The position numbers were made by a program, and so were the translations under genes. This document shows positions 17,790 to 28,600 of a stretch of 64,000 nucleotides of DNA, piece by piece. The notes under the pieces were generated by a model. It saw only the letters and a list, made by a program, of their open reading frames with translations, was not told the origin of the DNA and did no database searches. The DNA is taken from assembly GCF_022458865.1 (NCBI RefSeq), contig NZ_JAJNMU010000010.1:124001-188000 (forward strand), read 5' to 3'. The stretch is from Paenibacillus periandrae. Its GTDB lineage: Bacteria; Bacillota; Bacilli; Paenibacillales; NBRC-103111. The stretch's first letter is position 1. Every line of letters begins with the position of its first letter.

Positions 17790-19430
17790 TTACTTGTGTT
17801 GGGAGCGGACCAACTCCAGGATATCCTTACCCAGGAAGGCTCTGTCCTTATTTTCTTTATACCAGGTATTCATGAATTCCTCAATCTGTTTGCCGCCGCC
17901 TCTCTCCCAGGCAGCTTTGGCATCTGCAACGGCCTGCTCAGGGGTATATTGGGCCCCGCCGATAATGCCTTTGGTAAGGATATCCTTCATTTCCTTGTCG
18001 ATATTGGTATTGATCACTACCAACTCACTCGACAGGGTAGGCATATGCTCATAGTGACTTAGTGCGGGATACTTGGCCTCGGGATTAAGCAGAAACTCGT
18101 CGGCTTTCTTCAGCATGTCCAGACCGGCCTTCTGGTCAGGATCACTCACGTCGAACGCAGTGGTGGAACTCAGAAGCGGATTCTCGGGGATCGAGTAGAA
18201 CATGGAGTAGTCCATGGCCCAATCCAGTTCCTTGGCATTCTTCGCAGGATCAATGACCTTGGGAAAACCGTCTGCACCTTTTTTCCAATGCTCTCCCTCA
18301 ATTCCTTTTTTCAGAATCAGACCTGTCTCCGGCTTGATGATGAAGTTAATATACTCCATAGCGGCCTTGGGATTTTTGGCCGCGGCATTGATCACCGTTG
18401 TCATTTGAACCGGGTTGACCACATGATGAACGAATTGCCCCATGGGAGACTTGGGCTGCGCCATCGGCGCAATCTCCGCCTCCGGAACAACCTTGCGGAG
18501 CGTTTTGAGGTCCGTTACCGTACTCTCAAACCAGTTGCCGACAACAGGAGGTAGATAAACGCCTATTTTTCCGTTCAGATAGTCCTGCTTGGCTTTGGCT
18601 CCATTCTTGTCCGCCAGGTAATCCTTATCGATAAGCCCTTCCTCAAATAACCTTTTCTTGAATTTAAGAGACTCCAGAGTATTATCCCAAGTCCTGATAA
18701 TTTTGTCATCATTGGAGATTTTCCAGCCGTACGAGCCGAACATGGAATCCACCATGCCATCCGAGGTGTAGCTCATATTGGTTCCATAAGTATCCTTTTT
18801 CCCGTTGCCGTCAGGATCCTGCTCAGCGAATGCTTTCAGAACGACAAGCAATTCATCGGTGGTCTTCGGAACCTCCAGCTTTAGCTTTTTCAGCCAATCC
18901 ATCCGGATAAAGGCTACACTCTGCAGATGGGGCTCATTAATTTTGCCGATTTCGTAAAGCTTGCCGTCCGGCTTGGTGCCTATTTTGCGGAGCTGGGGGT
19001 ACTTATCCAGCAGCTTCTGGTACTCAGGCGCATATTTCAAGTAATCGTCCAGAGGCATCAATTGCTTCTGCTGGTACAGGGAATTCCGGAACCCCGTATC
19101 GAAATCATTGACAATATCCGGCGCACTGCCCGATGCGAACAACACATTCAGCTTCTTGACTGCCTCTGCCCGGGACACCGGCACAAACATGGCCGTAACG
19201 GGAGAATGCTCATTGATCCACTTGGTCCAACGGTTCTCCTCAACCGTTCCCTCCACTGCGGGAATATTGCCCCTGTCATAGTTGGAAACGGTAATTGTGG
19301 CTTTTCCTTCGGCTTGTCCCTTTGCTCCCTCTTCATTTTGACTGCAACCAACTGCCCCTGCTGCCAGTACCGCCGACAGTCCCAATACGAACGTGTTCTT
19401 CATTCTTGATGTGGATGTTTGTCCAGACAT
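17790..19430 (-). CDS. LplA-type oligosaccharide-binding lipoprotein
   Basis: A 546-residue extracellular solute-binding protein of the large LplA/YtcQ type. The signal peptide ends in a lipobox-like AVGC, predicting a lipid anchor. GAGAGGG lies before the ATG at 19430. The first 140 residues after the signal contain the conserved MPLDDYLKYAPEYQKLLDKYP stretch of the family, which leads into the lobe with the DPDGNGKKDT metal-like loop. It is the third gene of an importer unit with two permeases upstream. Association with GH43 and GH105 sequences suggests arabinan or rhamnogalacturonan oligosaccharides. Confidence 0.94.
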   Translation of the reverse strand: MSGQTSTSRMKNTFVLGLSAVLAAGAVGCSQNEEGAKGQAEGKATITVSNYDRGNIPAVEGTVEENRWTKWINEHSPVTAMFVPVSRAEAVKKLNVLFASGSAPDIVNDFDTGFRNSLYQQKQLMPLDDYLKYAPEYQKLLDKYPQLRKIGTKPDGKLYEIGKINEPHLQSVAFIRMDWLKKLKLEVPKTTDELLVVLKAFAEQDPDGNGKKDTYGTNMSYTSDGMVDSMFGSYGWKISNDDKIIRTWDNTLESLKFKKRLFEEGLIDKDYLADKNGAKAKQDYLNGKIGVYLPPVVGNWFESTVTDLKTLRKVVPEAEIAPMAQPKSPMGQFVHHVVNPVQMTTVINAAAKNPKAAMEYINFIIKPETGLILKKGIEGEHWKKGADGFPKVIDPAKNAKELDWAMDYSMFYSIPENPLLSSTTAFDVSDPDQKAGLDMLKKADEFLLNPEAKYPALSHYEHMPTLSSELVVINTNIDKEMKDILTKGIIGGAQYTPEQAVADAKAAWERGGGKQIEEFMNTWYKENKDRAFLGKDILELVRSQHK

Positions 19431-19471
19431 GTGGAATCCCTCTCAATCTATAATTGATTACATTATTGTAG

Positions 19472-20344
19472 CTAACCCTTGATAGAACCAAGCATAATGC
19501 CTTTAACAAAATACTTCTGCAGGAACGGGTATACCACCAGCATGGGCACAACCATAACCACAACCCCAACCGCTTTCAGCTTTTCGGATACCATTTCCTG
19601 CTGCTGCATCATATCCATGGCCGACACATTGAAGTTCCCCTGAATTTGCAGCATCCCCTGAACGATAACAGTAAGATTTTGCAAATTCGTCTTACTGATG
19701 TAAAGAATAACGCTCATGAACATGTTCCAGTAGCCCACCCCGTAGAATAACGTCAGCGTAGCCAGCATCGGAAGAGACAAGGGCAGTATGATGCGCATGA
19801 GCAGCTGGACCTCCCCGCAGCCGTCAATCTGGGCGGAATCCACCACTTCTCCCGGGATGCTCTCAAAATAGCTTTTCATTATCAGCATATTATAGGTGCT
19901 GATCAGCCCGCCAAACCAGAGGGACCAGTAAGTATTGGTCAAATGCAGGCTATTCATGACCAGATATGTAGGAATCATGCCTCCGCTGAAGAGCATGGTG
20001 AACAATGCGGCCGTTGTGATCGGCTTGCGGGCGTAGAGGTAACGGCGGGATAAAGGATAAGCCGTCAGCACCGTGGCTAGCATGCTCAGGGCCGTTCCGA
20101 ATAAGGTAATGATCACGCTGTTGGTAAAGGCGCGCACGGCCGGCGTATTCTCAAAAAAGTATCTGTAAACGGTGAAATCAAGCCCCACCGGCCAGAACCA
20201 GACCTGACCCAGGTCAACCGCATGCCCCGAGCTTAGGGACAACGCAATCAAATGCAGGAAAGGCAGGATGCAAGTGAGTGAGATGATGATCAATACCACG
20301 TGAATAAAGTATACAAAAATTTTTCCGCCCGTCGATTCCCTCAA
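19472..20344 (-). CDS. LplC/YtcP-type ABC transporter permease
   Basis: A 290-residue permease with six predicted transmembrane segments, an EAA-type loop (DSAQIDGCGEVQLLMRI), and the family C-terminus KYFVKGIMLGSIKG. The reading frame is open further upstream, but the start is taken as TTG at 20344. AGGAGG lies nine bases before it, between the stop of the preceding permease and this codon, and the resulting length matches the family. It partners with the permease at 20364-21320. Confidence 0.93.
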   Translation of the reverse strand: MRESTGGKIFVYFIHVVLIIISLTCILPFLHLIALSLSSGHAVDLGQVWFWPVGLDFTVYRYFFENTPAVRAFTNSVIITLFGTALSMLATVLTAYPLSRRYLYARKPITTAALFTMLFSGGMIPTYLVMNSLHLTNTYWSLWFGGLISTYNMLIMKSYFESIPGEVVDSAQIDGCGEVQLLMRIILPLSLPMLATLTLFYGVGYWNMFMSVILYISKTNLQNLTVIVQGMLQIQGNFNVSAMDMMQQQEMVSEKLKAVGVVVMVVPMLVVYPFLQKYFVKGIMLGSIKG

Positions 20345-20363
20345 GAGGATTTCCCTCCTTTCT

Positions 20364-21320
20364 TCAGAATAATCCCTGATCGAATTTGCGGGCCAATGCA
20401 TTGGCCGACAGCACAAGCACCAGGCCGACAAAGGATTCAAACAGGCCCATGGCTGTGGTCAGGCCAAACTGTGCCTGCTGCAGCCCCACTTTGTACACGT
20501 AGGTGCTGATGACCTCCGCTTTCTGCAGGACAGTGGGATTCTGCAAATTGTAAACCTGGTCAAACCCTACTTCCATCAGACGGCCCATTCCAAGAATCAG
20601 CAGCAGGATAATCGTAGGACGGATGCCCGGCAGGGAGATATGCCAAATCTGCCTCAGCTTTCCTGCGCCGTCCATCCCGGCGGATTCGTACAGGCTGGGG
20701 TCAATGCCAGAGAGAGCGGCGAGATAGATAATAGCGCCGAAGCCCATCTCCTTCCACATACCGGAGCCGATAAAGATGGCGATCCATGAGTTTACGCGGT
20801 ACAGGAAAGGCACCGGCTCCATCCCCCATTGGCCCAGCAGCTTGTTGATGGTGCCGCCGTCGATGGAGAACAGGGTCAGGATAATGCCTGCAACGATAAC
20901 CCAGGACAAAAAATGAGGCAGATAAATAATGGTTTGAATCCAGCGCTTCAGCCAGCTCTTCCGGACCTCATTCAAGGCAATGGCGATAATAATCGGTGCA
21001 GGGAACCCGAAGATCAGGTTCAGAACACTCAGGGCAAGGGTATTCCAGATAATTTGCAGTGTGACATGGGACTGGAATAAAATCTCGAAATATTTCCACC
21101 CCACCCACGGACTTGACCATATGCCATCGTGAAAATTGTAGTTCTTGAAAGCAATCACAAGACCACCCATAGGCAAGTAGCGGAATATCAGATAATAAAG
21201 CACTCCCGGTATAAGCATAACAAATAGCGGAATATTCTGCTGAAACCGCTTTGTCTGGTAAAAAGCCTCTTTGGCTGCCGGAGCTCTATCCGTTCCTACA
21301 GCGGCAGGCGTTGTTTTCAT
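20364..21320 (-). CDS. LplB-type ABC transporter permease
   Basis: A 318-residue permease with six predicted transmembrane segments and the EAA loop YESAGMDGAGKLRQIWHI. The ATG follows AAGGGGGAG. It is the first gene of the importer unit (permease, permease, lipoprotein, GH105 remnant). About 75 bases upstream begins a leader segment also found before the GH43 gene at 29479, suggesting shared control. No ATPase gene is present. Confidence 0.94.
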   Translation of the reverse strand: MKTTPAAVGTDRAPAAKEAFYQTKRFQQNIPLFVMLIPGVLYYLIFRYLPMGGLVIAFKNYNFHDGIWSSPWVGWKYFEILFQSHVTLQIIWNTLALSVLNLIFGFPAPIIIAIALNEVRKSWLKRWIQTIIYLPHFLSWVIVAGIILTLFSIDGGTINKLLGQWGMEPVPFLYRVNSWIAIFIGSGMWKEMGFGAIIYLAALSGIDPSLYESAGMDGAGKLRQIWHISLPGIRPTIILLLILGMGRLMEVGFDQVYNLQNPTVLQKAEVISTYVYKVGLQQAQFGLTTAMGLFESFVGLVLVLSANALARKFDQGLF

Positions 21321-21395
21321 GGCTCCCCCTTCTTTCCTGCTAAAAGTTTTTGTTGGATGTGATGCATATAATGTACCGCGGTTCGTCCATTCCGG

Positions 21396-21434
21396 GCCTT
21401 AAGAATCTTTAGGTCTTTCTGTGTGATTTTTGTT
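21396..21434 (-). repeat. shared leader segment, copy 1
   Basis: A run of 39 bases differing at two positions from copy 2 at 29617-29655, with weaker similarity for about 40 further bases toward the gene. Its core on the minus strand, CCTAAAGATTCTTAAGG, is an imperfect palindrome. Each copy stands about 75-140 bases before the first gene of a minus-strand unit. Substitutions between copies are not biased to third codon positions, so it looks regulatory, not coding. Confidence 0.6.
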
Positions 21435-21476
21435 TCTCCTTCAAACCAGCAGGAGTTTCCCGGATTCACCAGACCA

Positions 21477-21642
21477 TTAAAGCCGGGAGCGTAAGGCAAA
21501 AAACAAGGGACCGGGCGGATGTTCCCGCTTGGCTCCTTGTTTTTTGCCTGCGTCCGCAAAGCTCCTGCCACTGCTGCTTGCAGCAGTCTGTCTGGCGTAA
21601 CGGTGCAGAACAGTAATCAGTTGTTCCCGGGTAATGGAAGCT
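21477..21642 (-). pseudogene. frame-shifted and truncated S-layer homology (SLH) remnant
   Basis: Directly after the stop of the GH43 gene, another frame encodes EASITREQLITVLHRYARQ followed by SGRSFADAGK, the conserved second half of an SLH domain that binds cell-wall polymers. The upstream frame ends in SNLTFPTTP, the matching first half. Removing one C from the CCC at 21646-21648 (GGG on the plus strand) joins the two. Past SFADAGK the homology stops at the arm of a hairpin, so the rest of the SLH region is lost as well. The enzyme is therefore probably released instead of wall-bound. Confidence 0.75.
21495..21548 (-). terminator. long hairpin after the GH43 gene
   Basis: GGCAAAAAACAAGG and CCTTGTTTTTTGCC are perfect 14-bp arms, with GCGG/CCGC pairing in the loop. 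The arm supplies the T6 run, so it can act as a terminator in either direction. It also marks where SLH homology ends. Confidence 0.65.
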
Positions 21643-24600
21643 TCAGGGTGTAGTTGGGAAAGTGAGATTGCTGCCGCCAATTTGGGTATCTACGCCGCTT
21701 TTGCCGCTGTCCTTTTGATATACACCCACACTAACAACACAAGAAGCTGTGTAGCCGCCGTCATTAGTGGTTACAGTAATAACTGCTGTACCTGTGGCAT
21801 GAACTGTTACATGCCCATGTCCATCCACGGTAGCTACTGCCGGATTGGAACTGCTCCAGGTCATCGTCTTGTTGGCTGCGTTAGCGGGTACTACATTGGC
21901 GTTAAGCTGGACAGTCGAAGCCCCATGGTTGGTATATCGTTGGGCGGTGGTCTGCTTAAGGCTCACACCCGTCACATGGACTGGCCGAGTCCCCGGATTT
22001 TCCGAATCAGTGTACCAGCTTACAGTTACTGTACATGTATCGCTGTAACCGCCGTCTTCCGTGGTTACCGTAATAACAGCTGTACCAGCGGCATGCACCG
22101 TCACAAGCCCATTTCCATCCACGGTAGCTACTGCCGGATTGGAACTGCTCCAGGTCACCGTCTTGTTGGCTGCATCAACGGGTTCCACATTGGCGGTGAG
22201 CAGTACAGTCGAAGCCCCATTATTGGTATACAGTTGGGCGGTGGTCTGATTCAGGCTCACCCCGATGACATGCTGAGTATAGACTGCAATGGTCAAACCC
22301 ACAGGGGGACTAGCTTTATGGGTATCCGTCTCAGAGTAACGAACCCAATAAGTCCCGGGAGAAAGATCGGCGATGGTATCCCCTTCTACCTTCAACCAGG
22401 TGCCCCCATTGTCGGAGGACCATTCCATGAGAGAGTTGACCCCGGTGATGCGTCCATCCTTAGCCCCAACAGCTGTTTCATTGGTGGTCTCGAGCCCCTC
22501 GGGCGCAGCCTTCGGTCCTCCGATAACCATCGCTTTGAAATCGTCAAAGTCGATGGAGGCGTTGGCATAGCCGTCGATGCCGAACCGCTGGGCTGTCAGC
22601 TTGTCGCCGCCTGTGTGTCGGAAGTTGTAGTCCGTGGCCACCTCAACATCGTCAATATAGACGGTATAAGTCTTGGCGTCCCAGTTTGCCACCATTTTGA
22701 TTTTGTACCATTTATTTAACTGAGAGTCCTTGACTTTGACCTTAGTGGAAGGCCCATTCTGGACTATAATTTTACCCGTATCAAAAGCCGTGACCATGGA
22801 ATAATTGCCTGTTCCGCTGTCATTTCGCACCATGGCGCTATTGGCGTATTGGAAGCTAGTGTTTAGTCTGGCGCGGTATTCGATGACGATTCGCCGACCT
22901 GCCTCAGCTTTTAACTCGCCAGCATACGGCAGGAACAGGTTTGCCTTGCCCGAAGTAGCGGTTGTGGTCAGCCGGAGAAATTTATTCCCGGCCTCTTCCT
23001 GTACAGTGGCAGTAGCGCCATTGGTCAGATCTTCGGTGATAAAGCCGTAAGGGTACTTGCCAACTGTATCGCCGGAGAAATCCCGGTAAGCGTTATAGTT
23101 TACGCCGTCCCGAATGCTGTTTAGCGAACCTAACAAAGCTGCTTCTGCCTGAGCAAGCTTATCCAGTTCCTCGTCAAACTGTTCTTTGCTCAAATCGGAG
23201 TTAGCCATCGCATCCGCCTTGTTCACTTCGGCCACGAAGGCATCATACTTGGATTGGCTATAGTTGCCCAGCCCATCGCCCAAAGGATAGGAGAAGTTGG
23301 CCAGCTTGTTGCGGAGCTGGTTCACAATCTCATCAAGGCCCCACCCCGGAATAACGTTCACAGCAATGGTGGAAGGAAAATCACGGCCGTCCAGCTTCAG
23401 GGTGACAGGCACCTGAACAGTACCCAGAGAGCTGAAGTCAAATCCCTCCGGCTGCCAGCTGACAACCTCTGCCTTCTTCGACTGGCTGTTGTAGACAACA
23501 TCAACAACGCTGGGCAGCTTAGGGGCCACCCCGGAAGGAATCTTCACTACGGAAGCAACTTGAACCGCATCTGAAGCTGCAATAACGGTCAAGTTGAGCG
23601 CCGCTTTCTTGCCGTTGTATTCGGCTGTAATAAGAGCTGTGCCCGGTTTCACCGCATATACCGATTGGGTCACTGAATCAATCCCGGCCACCCCAGGATC
23701 GCTGCTGGTATACTGGGCAGCTGCTGTCACATTCTGAACCTCATAGTTGTTATAGCTGGCCGTTAACTGCAATGGCCCGCTTGTCTCCCCAATGGTCAGG
23801 AGGCGTTGCAATCCGCCGATGGTAACGGACTGCACAGCTTTAGGCTCCGCAGCAACGGTAACCGAGGCTGTGGCCGTTTTTCCGTTATATATGGCGGTGA
23901 TTGTGGTACTGCCCGCACTTACAGCCTTAACCCTAACCCCTCCATCAATAACGGCGACCTTCGTATCGGAAGAACTGAAGATTGCTCCTGTGTCAACAGC
24001 GGTATAGGTAGTACCTGTTACGGTATACAGGGGCAAGCTACGGGTTTCACCCAACCCCAACGTGTACCCCGGGGCATCGAATAACATTTCCGATGCATCC
24101 AGCTTAAATATATCCATGCTGTCGATTTCGGCAAGGTTGTTCCCCTTCGAGAAGCGGAGGATATTGTTGCCTTCCCTAAGGAAGACTTTCGCCGTGGAGA
24201 GTCCCCAGCGATTCAGGCCGGAATAGACGATGTTCAAATTGGCGCCGGAGCTCCCGTTGACCGACAAGATATGGGAGGCATCGGCCGCATTGGGTGAACC
24301 GTTGGCATTGCGCACGGACAGCATATAAAATCCCGCCTCTGGCACGTTTACGGTAAACTGGGCATAATCTTTGGCGTTCTTGATGTTGGCGATCTTCATC
24401 CCGCCGGACGCAGTGCTTTCTAGCCGGACAGCGGGAGAAGTTTCACCGCCCGGACCCTTCACCAGCAGCGCGTTTTCCGCTTCATAGCGCTTCCGCACCG
24501 GCTCGCCCGAAGGCTTGGCAATCGGTGTGTTCGGATCGGCGGGCTCTCCCAGGTTCGGCGTATTGTCTGCGTTCCAGGTGAATTTCTGCGTGTGGACTTT

Positions 24601-25587
24601 GCGGGTCCATCCCGATCCCGGCCAGCGAGCGGCATGGTAGATGATCCAGTCCTCTGTGTCATCAGGAGACATGACGATGCTGTGATGGCCTGGACCGTAA
24701 ACGCCATTGGCGCTGGAGAAGATTGGCATGTCTTTTTTCAGCCAGGAGCCGGGATTCATCAAATCGTCACCGATCTTGGCCGTGATCAGCCCAAGGCAAT
24801 AACTGTCTGTCCAGCTTCCGTTTGCGGAATAGACCAGATTAATCGTGTCGCCCTTTATCGTGACTTGGGGGCCTTCATTGATTCTGGCCGGTGACGATTC
24901 CCAATCATGTTCAGACGTCGAGAGCAATACCCGTTCCGAGCTGATGGTCCGTGGATCACTCATCTGCGCAATATACAAATTCTGGAAACTGCCGTCCGTT
25001 TCTTCCCAACCGGACCAGATGAAATAGTGTTTCTCATTTACAGTCAGCACAGTGCCGTCAATCGCCCAACGGTCGGTAGAATCGGTAATCTTCCCTTTGA
25101 ACTCCCAGGTACCGGTCAACGGATTTTCACTAGCGTTCTCCAGCACGTACATGCGGTGGTTTGCGTTGGTTCCATTGTCAGCCGCAAAGTAAATATACCA
25201 TTTGGATTTGCCGTCGGTATCCTTGAGATAGTGCATTTCCGGCGCCCAAACATTGGAGCTGTACATGGTGCCTTTAACCGGCGTCCAAGCCAGACTCCTC
25301 TCGCCCGCCTCAATGCCGGTGATGGTCTTCGCTCTGCGGATCATGATGCCGCTAGAGTTGGCAAATACGTTGTAATAGTAGCCGTCCGTGTGCTTGTATA
25401 CCCAGGGATCGGCTCCTGTCTGCATAATTACATTGTAGAAATCCGACACATTCTTCCCCTCCTGCGCAGACGCCGAATCCGGCTTAACTGGCGTCGGCTC
25501 TACCGCCGCAGCCACTCCGCTCCATTGCGGCAGCATCAACAACACTGCGAAACAAAGCAGCAGATATCTGAATTTTTTGTTGACCAT
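21643..25587 (-). CDS. secreted multidomain GH43 arabinan-type glycosidase (C-terminus frame-shifted)
   Basis: A 1314-residue secreted enzyme. Signal peptide about 1-28; GH43 five-blade propeller about 45-360 with Asp60 (TGADPWV), Asp177 (AIDGTV) and Glu238 (NEGPQ) as base, modulator and acid; CBM6/35-like module about 370-500; two Ig-like domains to about 670; a Big_4-like domain to 745; a helical spacer; a LamG-like domain about 824-1020; another Ig-like module; and two near-identical Big_2 domains from about 1110. ATG at 25587 has AAGGAGG seven bases upstream; the TTG six bases earlier overlaps the spacing. The frame ends inside what was an SLH domain. Family GH43 suggests arabinan or arabinoxylan. 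Confidence 0.93.
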   Translation of the reverse strand: MVNKKFRYLLLCFAVLLMLPQWSGVAAAVEPTPVKPDSASAQEGKNVSDFYNVIMQTGADPWVYKHTDGYYYNVFANSSGIMIRRAKTITGIEAGERSLAWTPVKGTMYSSNVWAPEMHYLKDTDGKSKWYIYFAADNGTNANHRMYVLENASENPLTGTWEFKGKITDSTDRWAIDGTVLTVNEKHYFIWSGWEETDGSFQNLYIAQMSDPRTISSERVLLSTSEHDWESSPARINEGPQVTIKGDTINLVYSANGSWTDSYCLGLITAKIGDDLMNPGSWLKKDMPIFSSANGVYGPGHHSIVMSPDDTEDWIIYHAARWPGSGWTRKVHTQKFTWNADNTPNLGEPADPNTPIAKPSGEPVRKRYEAENALLVKGPGGETSPAVRLESTASGGMKIANIKNAKDYAQFTVNVPEAGFYMLSVRNANGSPNAADASHILSVNGSSGANLNIVYSGLNRWGLSTAKVFLREGNNILRFSKGNNLAEIDSMDIFKLDASEMLFDAPGYTLGLGETRSLPLYTVTGTTYTAVDTGAIFSSSDTKVAVIDGGVRVKAVSAGSTTITAIYNGKTATASVTVAAEPKAVQSVTIGGLQRLLTIGETSGPLQLTASYNNYEVQNVTAAAQYTSSDPGVAGIDSVTQSVYAVKPGTALITAEYNGKKAALNLTVIAASDAVQVASVVKIPSGVAPKLPSVVDVVYNSQSKKAEVVSWQPEGFDFSSLGTVQVPVTLKLDGRDFPSTIAVNVIPGWGLDEIVNQLRNKLANFSYPLGDGLGNYSQSKYDAFVAEVNKADAMANSDLSKEQFDEELDKLAQAEAALLGSLNSIRDGVNYNAYRDFSGDTVGKYPYGFITEDLTNGATATVQEEAGNKFLRLTTTATSGKANLFLPYAGELKAEAGRRIVIEYRARLNTSFQYANSAMVRNDSGTGNYSMVTAFDTGKIIVQNGPSTKVKVKDSQLNKWYKIKMVANWDAKTYTVYIDDVEVATDYNFRHTGGDKLTAQRFGIDGYANASIDFDDFKAMVIGGPKAAPEGLETTNETAVGAKDGRITGVNSLMEWSSDNGGTWLKVEGDTIADLSPGTYWVRYSETDTHKASPPVGLTIAVYTQHVIGVSLNQTTAQLYTNNGASTVLLTANVEPVDAANKTVTWSSSNPAVATVDGNGLVTVHAAGTAVITVTTEDGGYSDTCTVTVSWYTDSENPGTRPVHVTGVSLKQTTAQRYTNHGASTVQLNANVVPANAANKTMTWSSSNPAVATVDGHGHVTVHATGTAVITVTTNDGGYTASCVVSVGVYQKDSGKSGVDTQIGGSNLTFPTTP
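21700..22264 (-). repeat. tandem repeat encoding two Big_2 domains
   Basis: Two copies of a 294-base unit inside the GH43 gene, each coding for about 98 residues beginning GVSLNQTTAQ or GVSLKQTTAQ and sharing TWSSSNPAVATVDG. The high similarity suggests recent duplication. Confidence 0.85.
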
Positions 25588-25618
25588 GTTCAATCCTCCT
25601 TGGAATCATATCATCCTG

Positions 25619-28600
25619 TTATCCCGCCCGTACATTCCAGCCCGCAAAGAGATAGCCCGGATCTGGTGTGGCGGTTAAGGTAATCGCCGTATCCTTGCCC
25701 GCCGACAATACATTGGCGCTGGCAGTGCCGTATCCCTCGGTTGCCAGTATAATACTGTGGCTGGTCACAGCAAAGCTGTCCACCACATTGACACTGAACA
25801 CAGCCGGATTCCCCTTGTTAAACAGGATGGAGAAATCCGCCTTATCACCGCTCTTCAACCCCAGTGCGGCCATAGTCTCGCGCTTGATGGTCAACATATC
25901 CCCGCTGACCGTATAACCATCCGTTCCCAATGTGCCATTGTATACGGCACCTGTTACTGTTGCTGCGTATACAACCCCGGTCACAGACTTGGCCTCATTC
26001 CATATAATGCTGGCGCTTACATCCCCCGGAACATAGAGATCATAGGTGGCCTTTTCAGGACTAATATCCGCATCCTTCTTGGAGACGGTAATGGTGAAGT
26101 CCTTGGAGTAGTTCACACCGATCTCGTTTCCTTCTTCAATTGTAGCGGTGACAATGACTGTACCCGCTCTTGTGGCGGACAGCACATTCCTATCCAGGGT
26201 AGCTCTTGTTTGCCCGGCATCCTTGATGCTCCAGGTGATACTTTTACGTGTGGCCCAATCCGGTGAGACTGTTCCGAAAAGAGACAGCTCCTGTCCTGCC
26301 TGCACTGCCGCCGGGACAGCAGTAATGTCCGACACCGCGTAGAAGGTAGTGTCATATAGGTTGCGCAGCTCAATCTTAAACCGCTGGTTGTCTTTGCCCT
26401 CGTCATCAGCCAACCGCATAACAGCGTTGTTTCCTTTGGACGCTTCATTGACTGTAATCACTTTTCCATTGCTTTTGTTGATCACTTTGTAATAATCGCC
26501 CTCCTTTTCCAGACGCCACTGTTCAGTATTGGAAGGAGTGGGGGCCTCTTCAATAGTCTGATTTAGAATAAGTTCTTGAATATCCGAATTAGGCTTAATA
26601 TCGAGGAAGCGTGCGCCACGCATAACTAGGATCCGATAATAACCTGTCCCCAGATCCAGGAATCGCACCAATTGACTATTGGTATCACCATTGGAATATT
26701 GGATAACGGCTGCTCCCTGATTGTACTTCTCACCTGCCACACTCAGCGCCTTGCCGCTATGCTTCGGCTGGATCTTCACCATCTTCTCGGGGGTAATTTC
26801 CCTAGCCGTCGTTCTCATGAATCCACCGCTGAATTTATCCAGGATCAGGCTGTCTATATTGAGCTGTCCGGTATCTCCTTCCTCACGGCGGAATTCAATG
26901 CTATTCTTCCCGGCTACCAGATTGACCGTCTCGGTCGCGTCCGTCCAGGTATCCCAATTCGCTGTCGGCGGCAAGGAAACTTGCTTGACCCGGTTGCCGT
27001 TCACATACATGCTCATGGTTCGGTTCGACGACTGTACACCCGAATAGCGCAAGGTTGACGTATAGGCCGCTGTATAGGGGACATTCACTTCAAACCCGAT
27101 AGAATCCCCTTTATTCTGGAATAAGCCGACATAACCGTTGCCTTCAAACCATAGACGGTCTCTTCCGATCCCCGGCGTGCCTGAGAGGGTTGCCGCTTCC
27201 GCCTGATATTTCCATGGCGTGCGCTTATTCAGGTGAATATGATCGATCTGGATGACGCCTGAATCTCCGGCTGCGCTCCTAAAGGCGATGCTGTTTTTCC
27301 CTTTGTCCAGGGAAACGGTTACAGTGTGCTCCTTCCACACCTTGGCGCCTCCGGAATAGGGAAGGACCATGTTCTGCATAGGCGTGCCGTTCACCTCAAA
27401 CGACAATGTTTTGCCGCCCTGCTCTGTGGCGTACCGCAGCTTGAGATCATAGCTGGCCGCATACTCGGCATACACAGAAAATTCCACGGACGAGTTCACT
27501 TGGGACAGACCGCTCACATAACCGATTCCCGTATTCCCATCCTGAGCCTGAACGATTCTGGCATCCGACCCACCTGTCGTTTTGGCGGATTCCGCTTCAT
27601 ACGTCCAGGTCGCCGCTTCGGTAACCGTGATATAATCCAGATTGACATTCCCCGTATCGCCGCTATCATACTTATAGGTGATAACATTGCTTCCCTCTTT
27701 CAGGAATACATTGTCATATCTGTCGGCCCACTTGTTCCATCCCTTCAGACCGAAGAAATTCGCTTGTTTGATCTTGGTGCCATTCACATACATGGTCAAG
27801 GCTCGATCTTTCCCAGTTCCAGCGCCATAAGCCAGCTTGACCGAATAGCTGCCCGCGTGAGGAGCGTTTACTGTAAAGCTGATCGCCGCATTCGGCCCCG
27901 TGAAGCCGCTGACAAAACCTGAACCGCTATATCCCGCATGGTTTTGAGCGATGCCCGCACCGCCTGATAGCTCCGCGCCTTCCGCTTCGTACAAGACGCT
28001 TTTCTTGGCAATGATCGCGTCCAGCCCCAAAGCGCTTTTGCCGGAAAGACGCACGATGTTGCTGCCTTCATTCAGCCGGATGTTGTGAACGGTTTTTAAG
28101 TCGAAGTTCAGTTTGTTCGCCGGTCCAGCATTAGATGGGAATACAAGCGGGGCCGGAGCCTCCTGGTTCACGCCCAGCGTCATGGTGACCGGCTCTGCCG
28201 TATTGTTGTTGTAGCGGAAGTCCAGCGAGTAAATCCCCCCTGTATGGGTGTTGACTGTAAACTCCACATAGTCGCTGGCAGCGCTATTGCTGTAGCGGGC
28301 ATATCGGCCGGATGAGGCATAGATGCTATTCATGGTTGCTCTTGCAGCCCCCGATAATTGCGCGTCTTCCGCTTCATAGATTTCGCTCTTCTCCTCCCCG
28401 GAGGGGCGGCTCAGCACGGTGCCGGGGTTGGACGGGATGCCCAAATTGATGAAGTCATTGTCGTCCCAATTGATCCGCTGGGCGCGAACCTCTCTGTTCT
28501 TGCCGCCTTGGCTATGGGTCGGGATGCCATGGTAGGTAATCCAGTCCTCTGTGCCGTCTTCGGATTTCAGGAATAACGGCGAGCCTGTCGAGTAAGAACT

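Noticed and set aside
21634..22719. 361-codon plus-strand frame with repeats
   Set aside because: It is antisense to the Big_2 repeats of the GH43 gene; its repetition only mirrors theirs.
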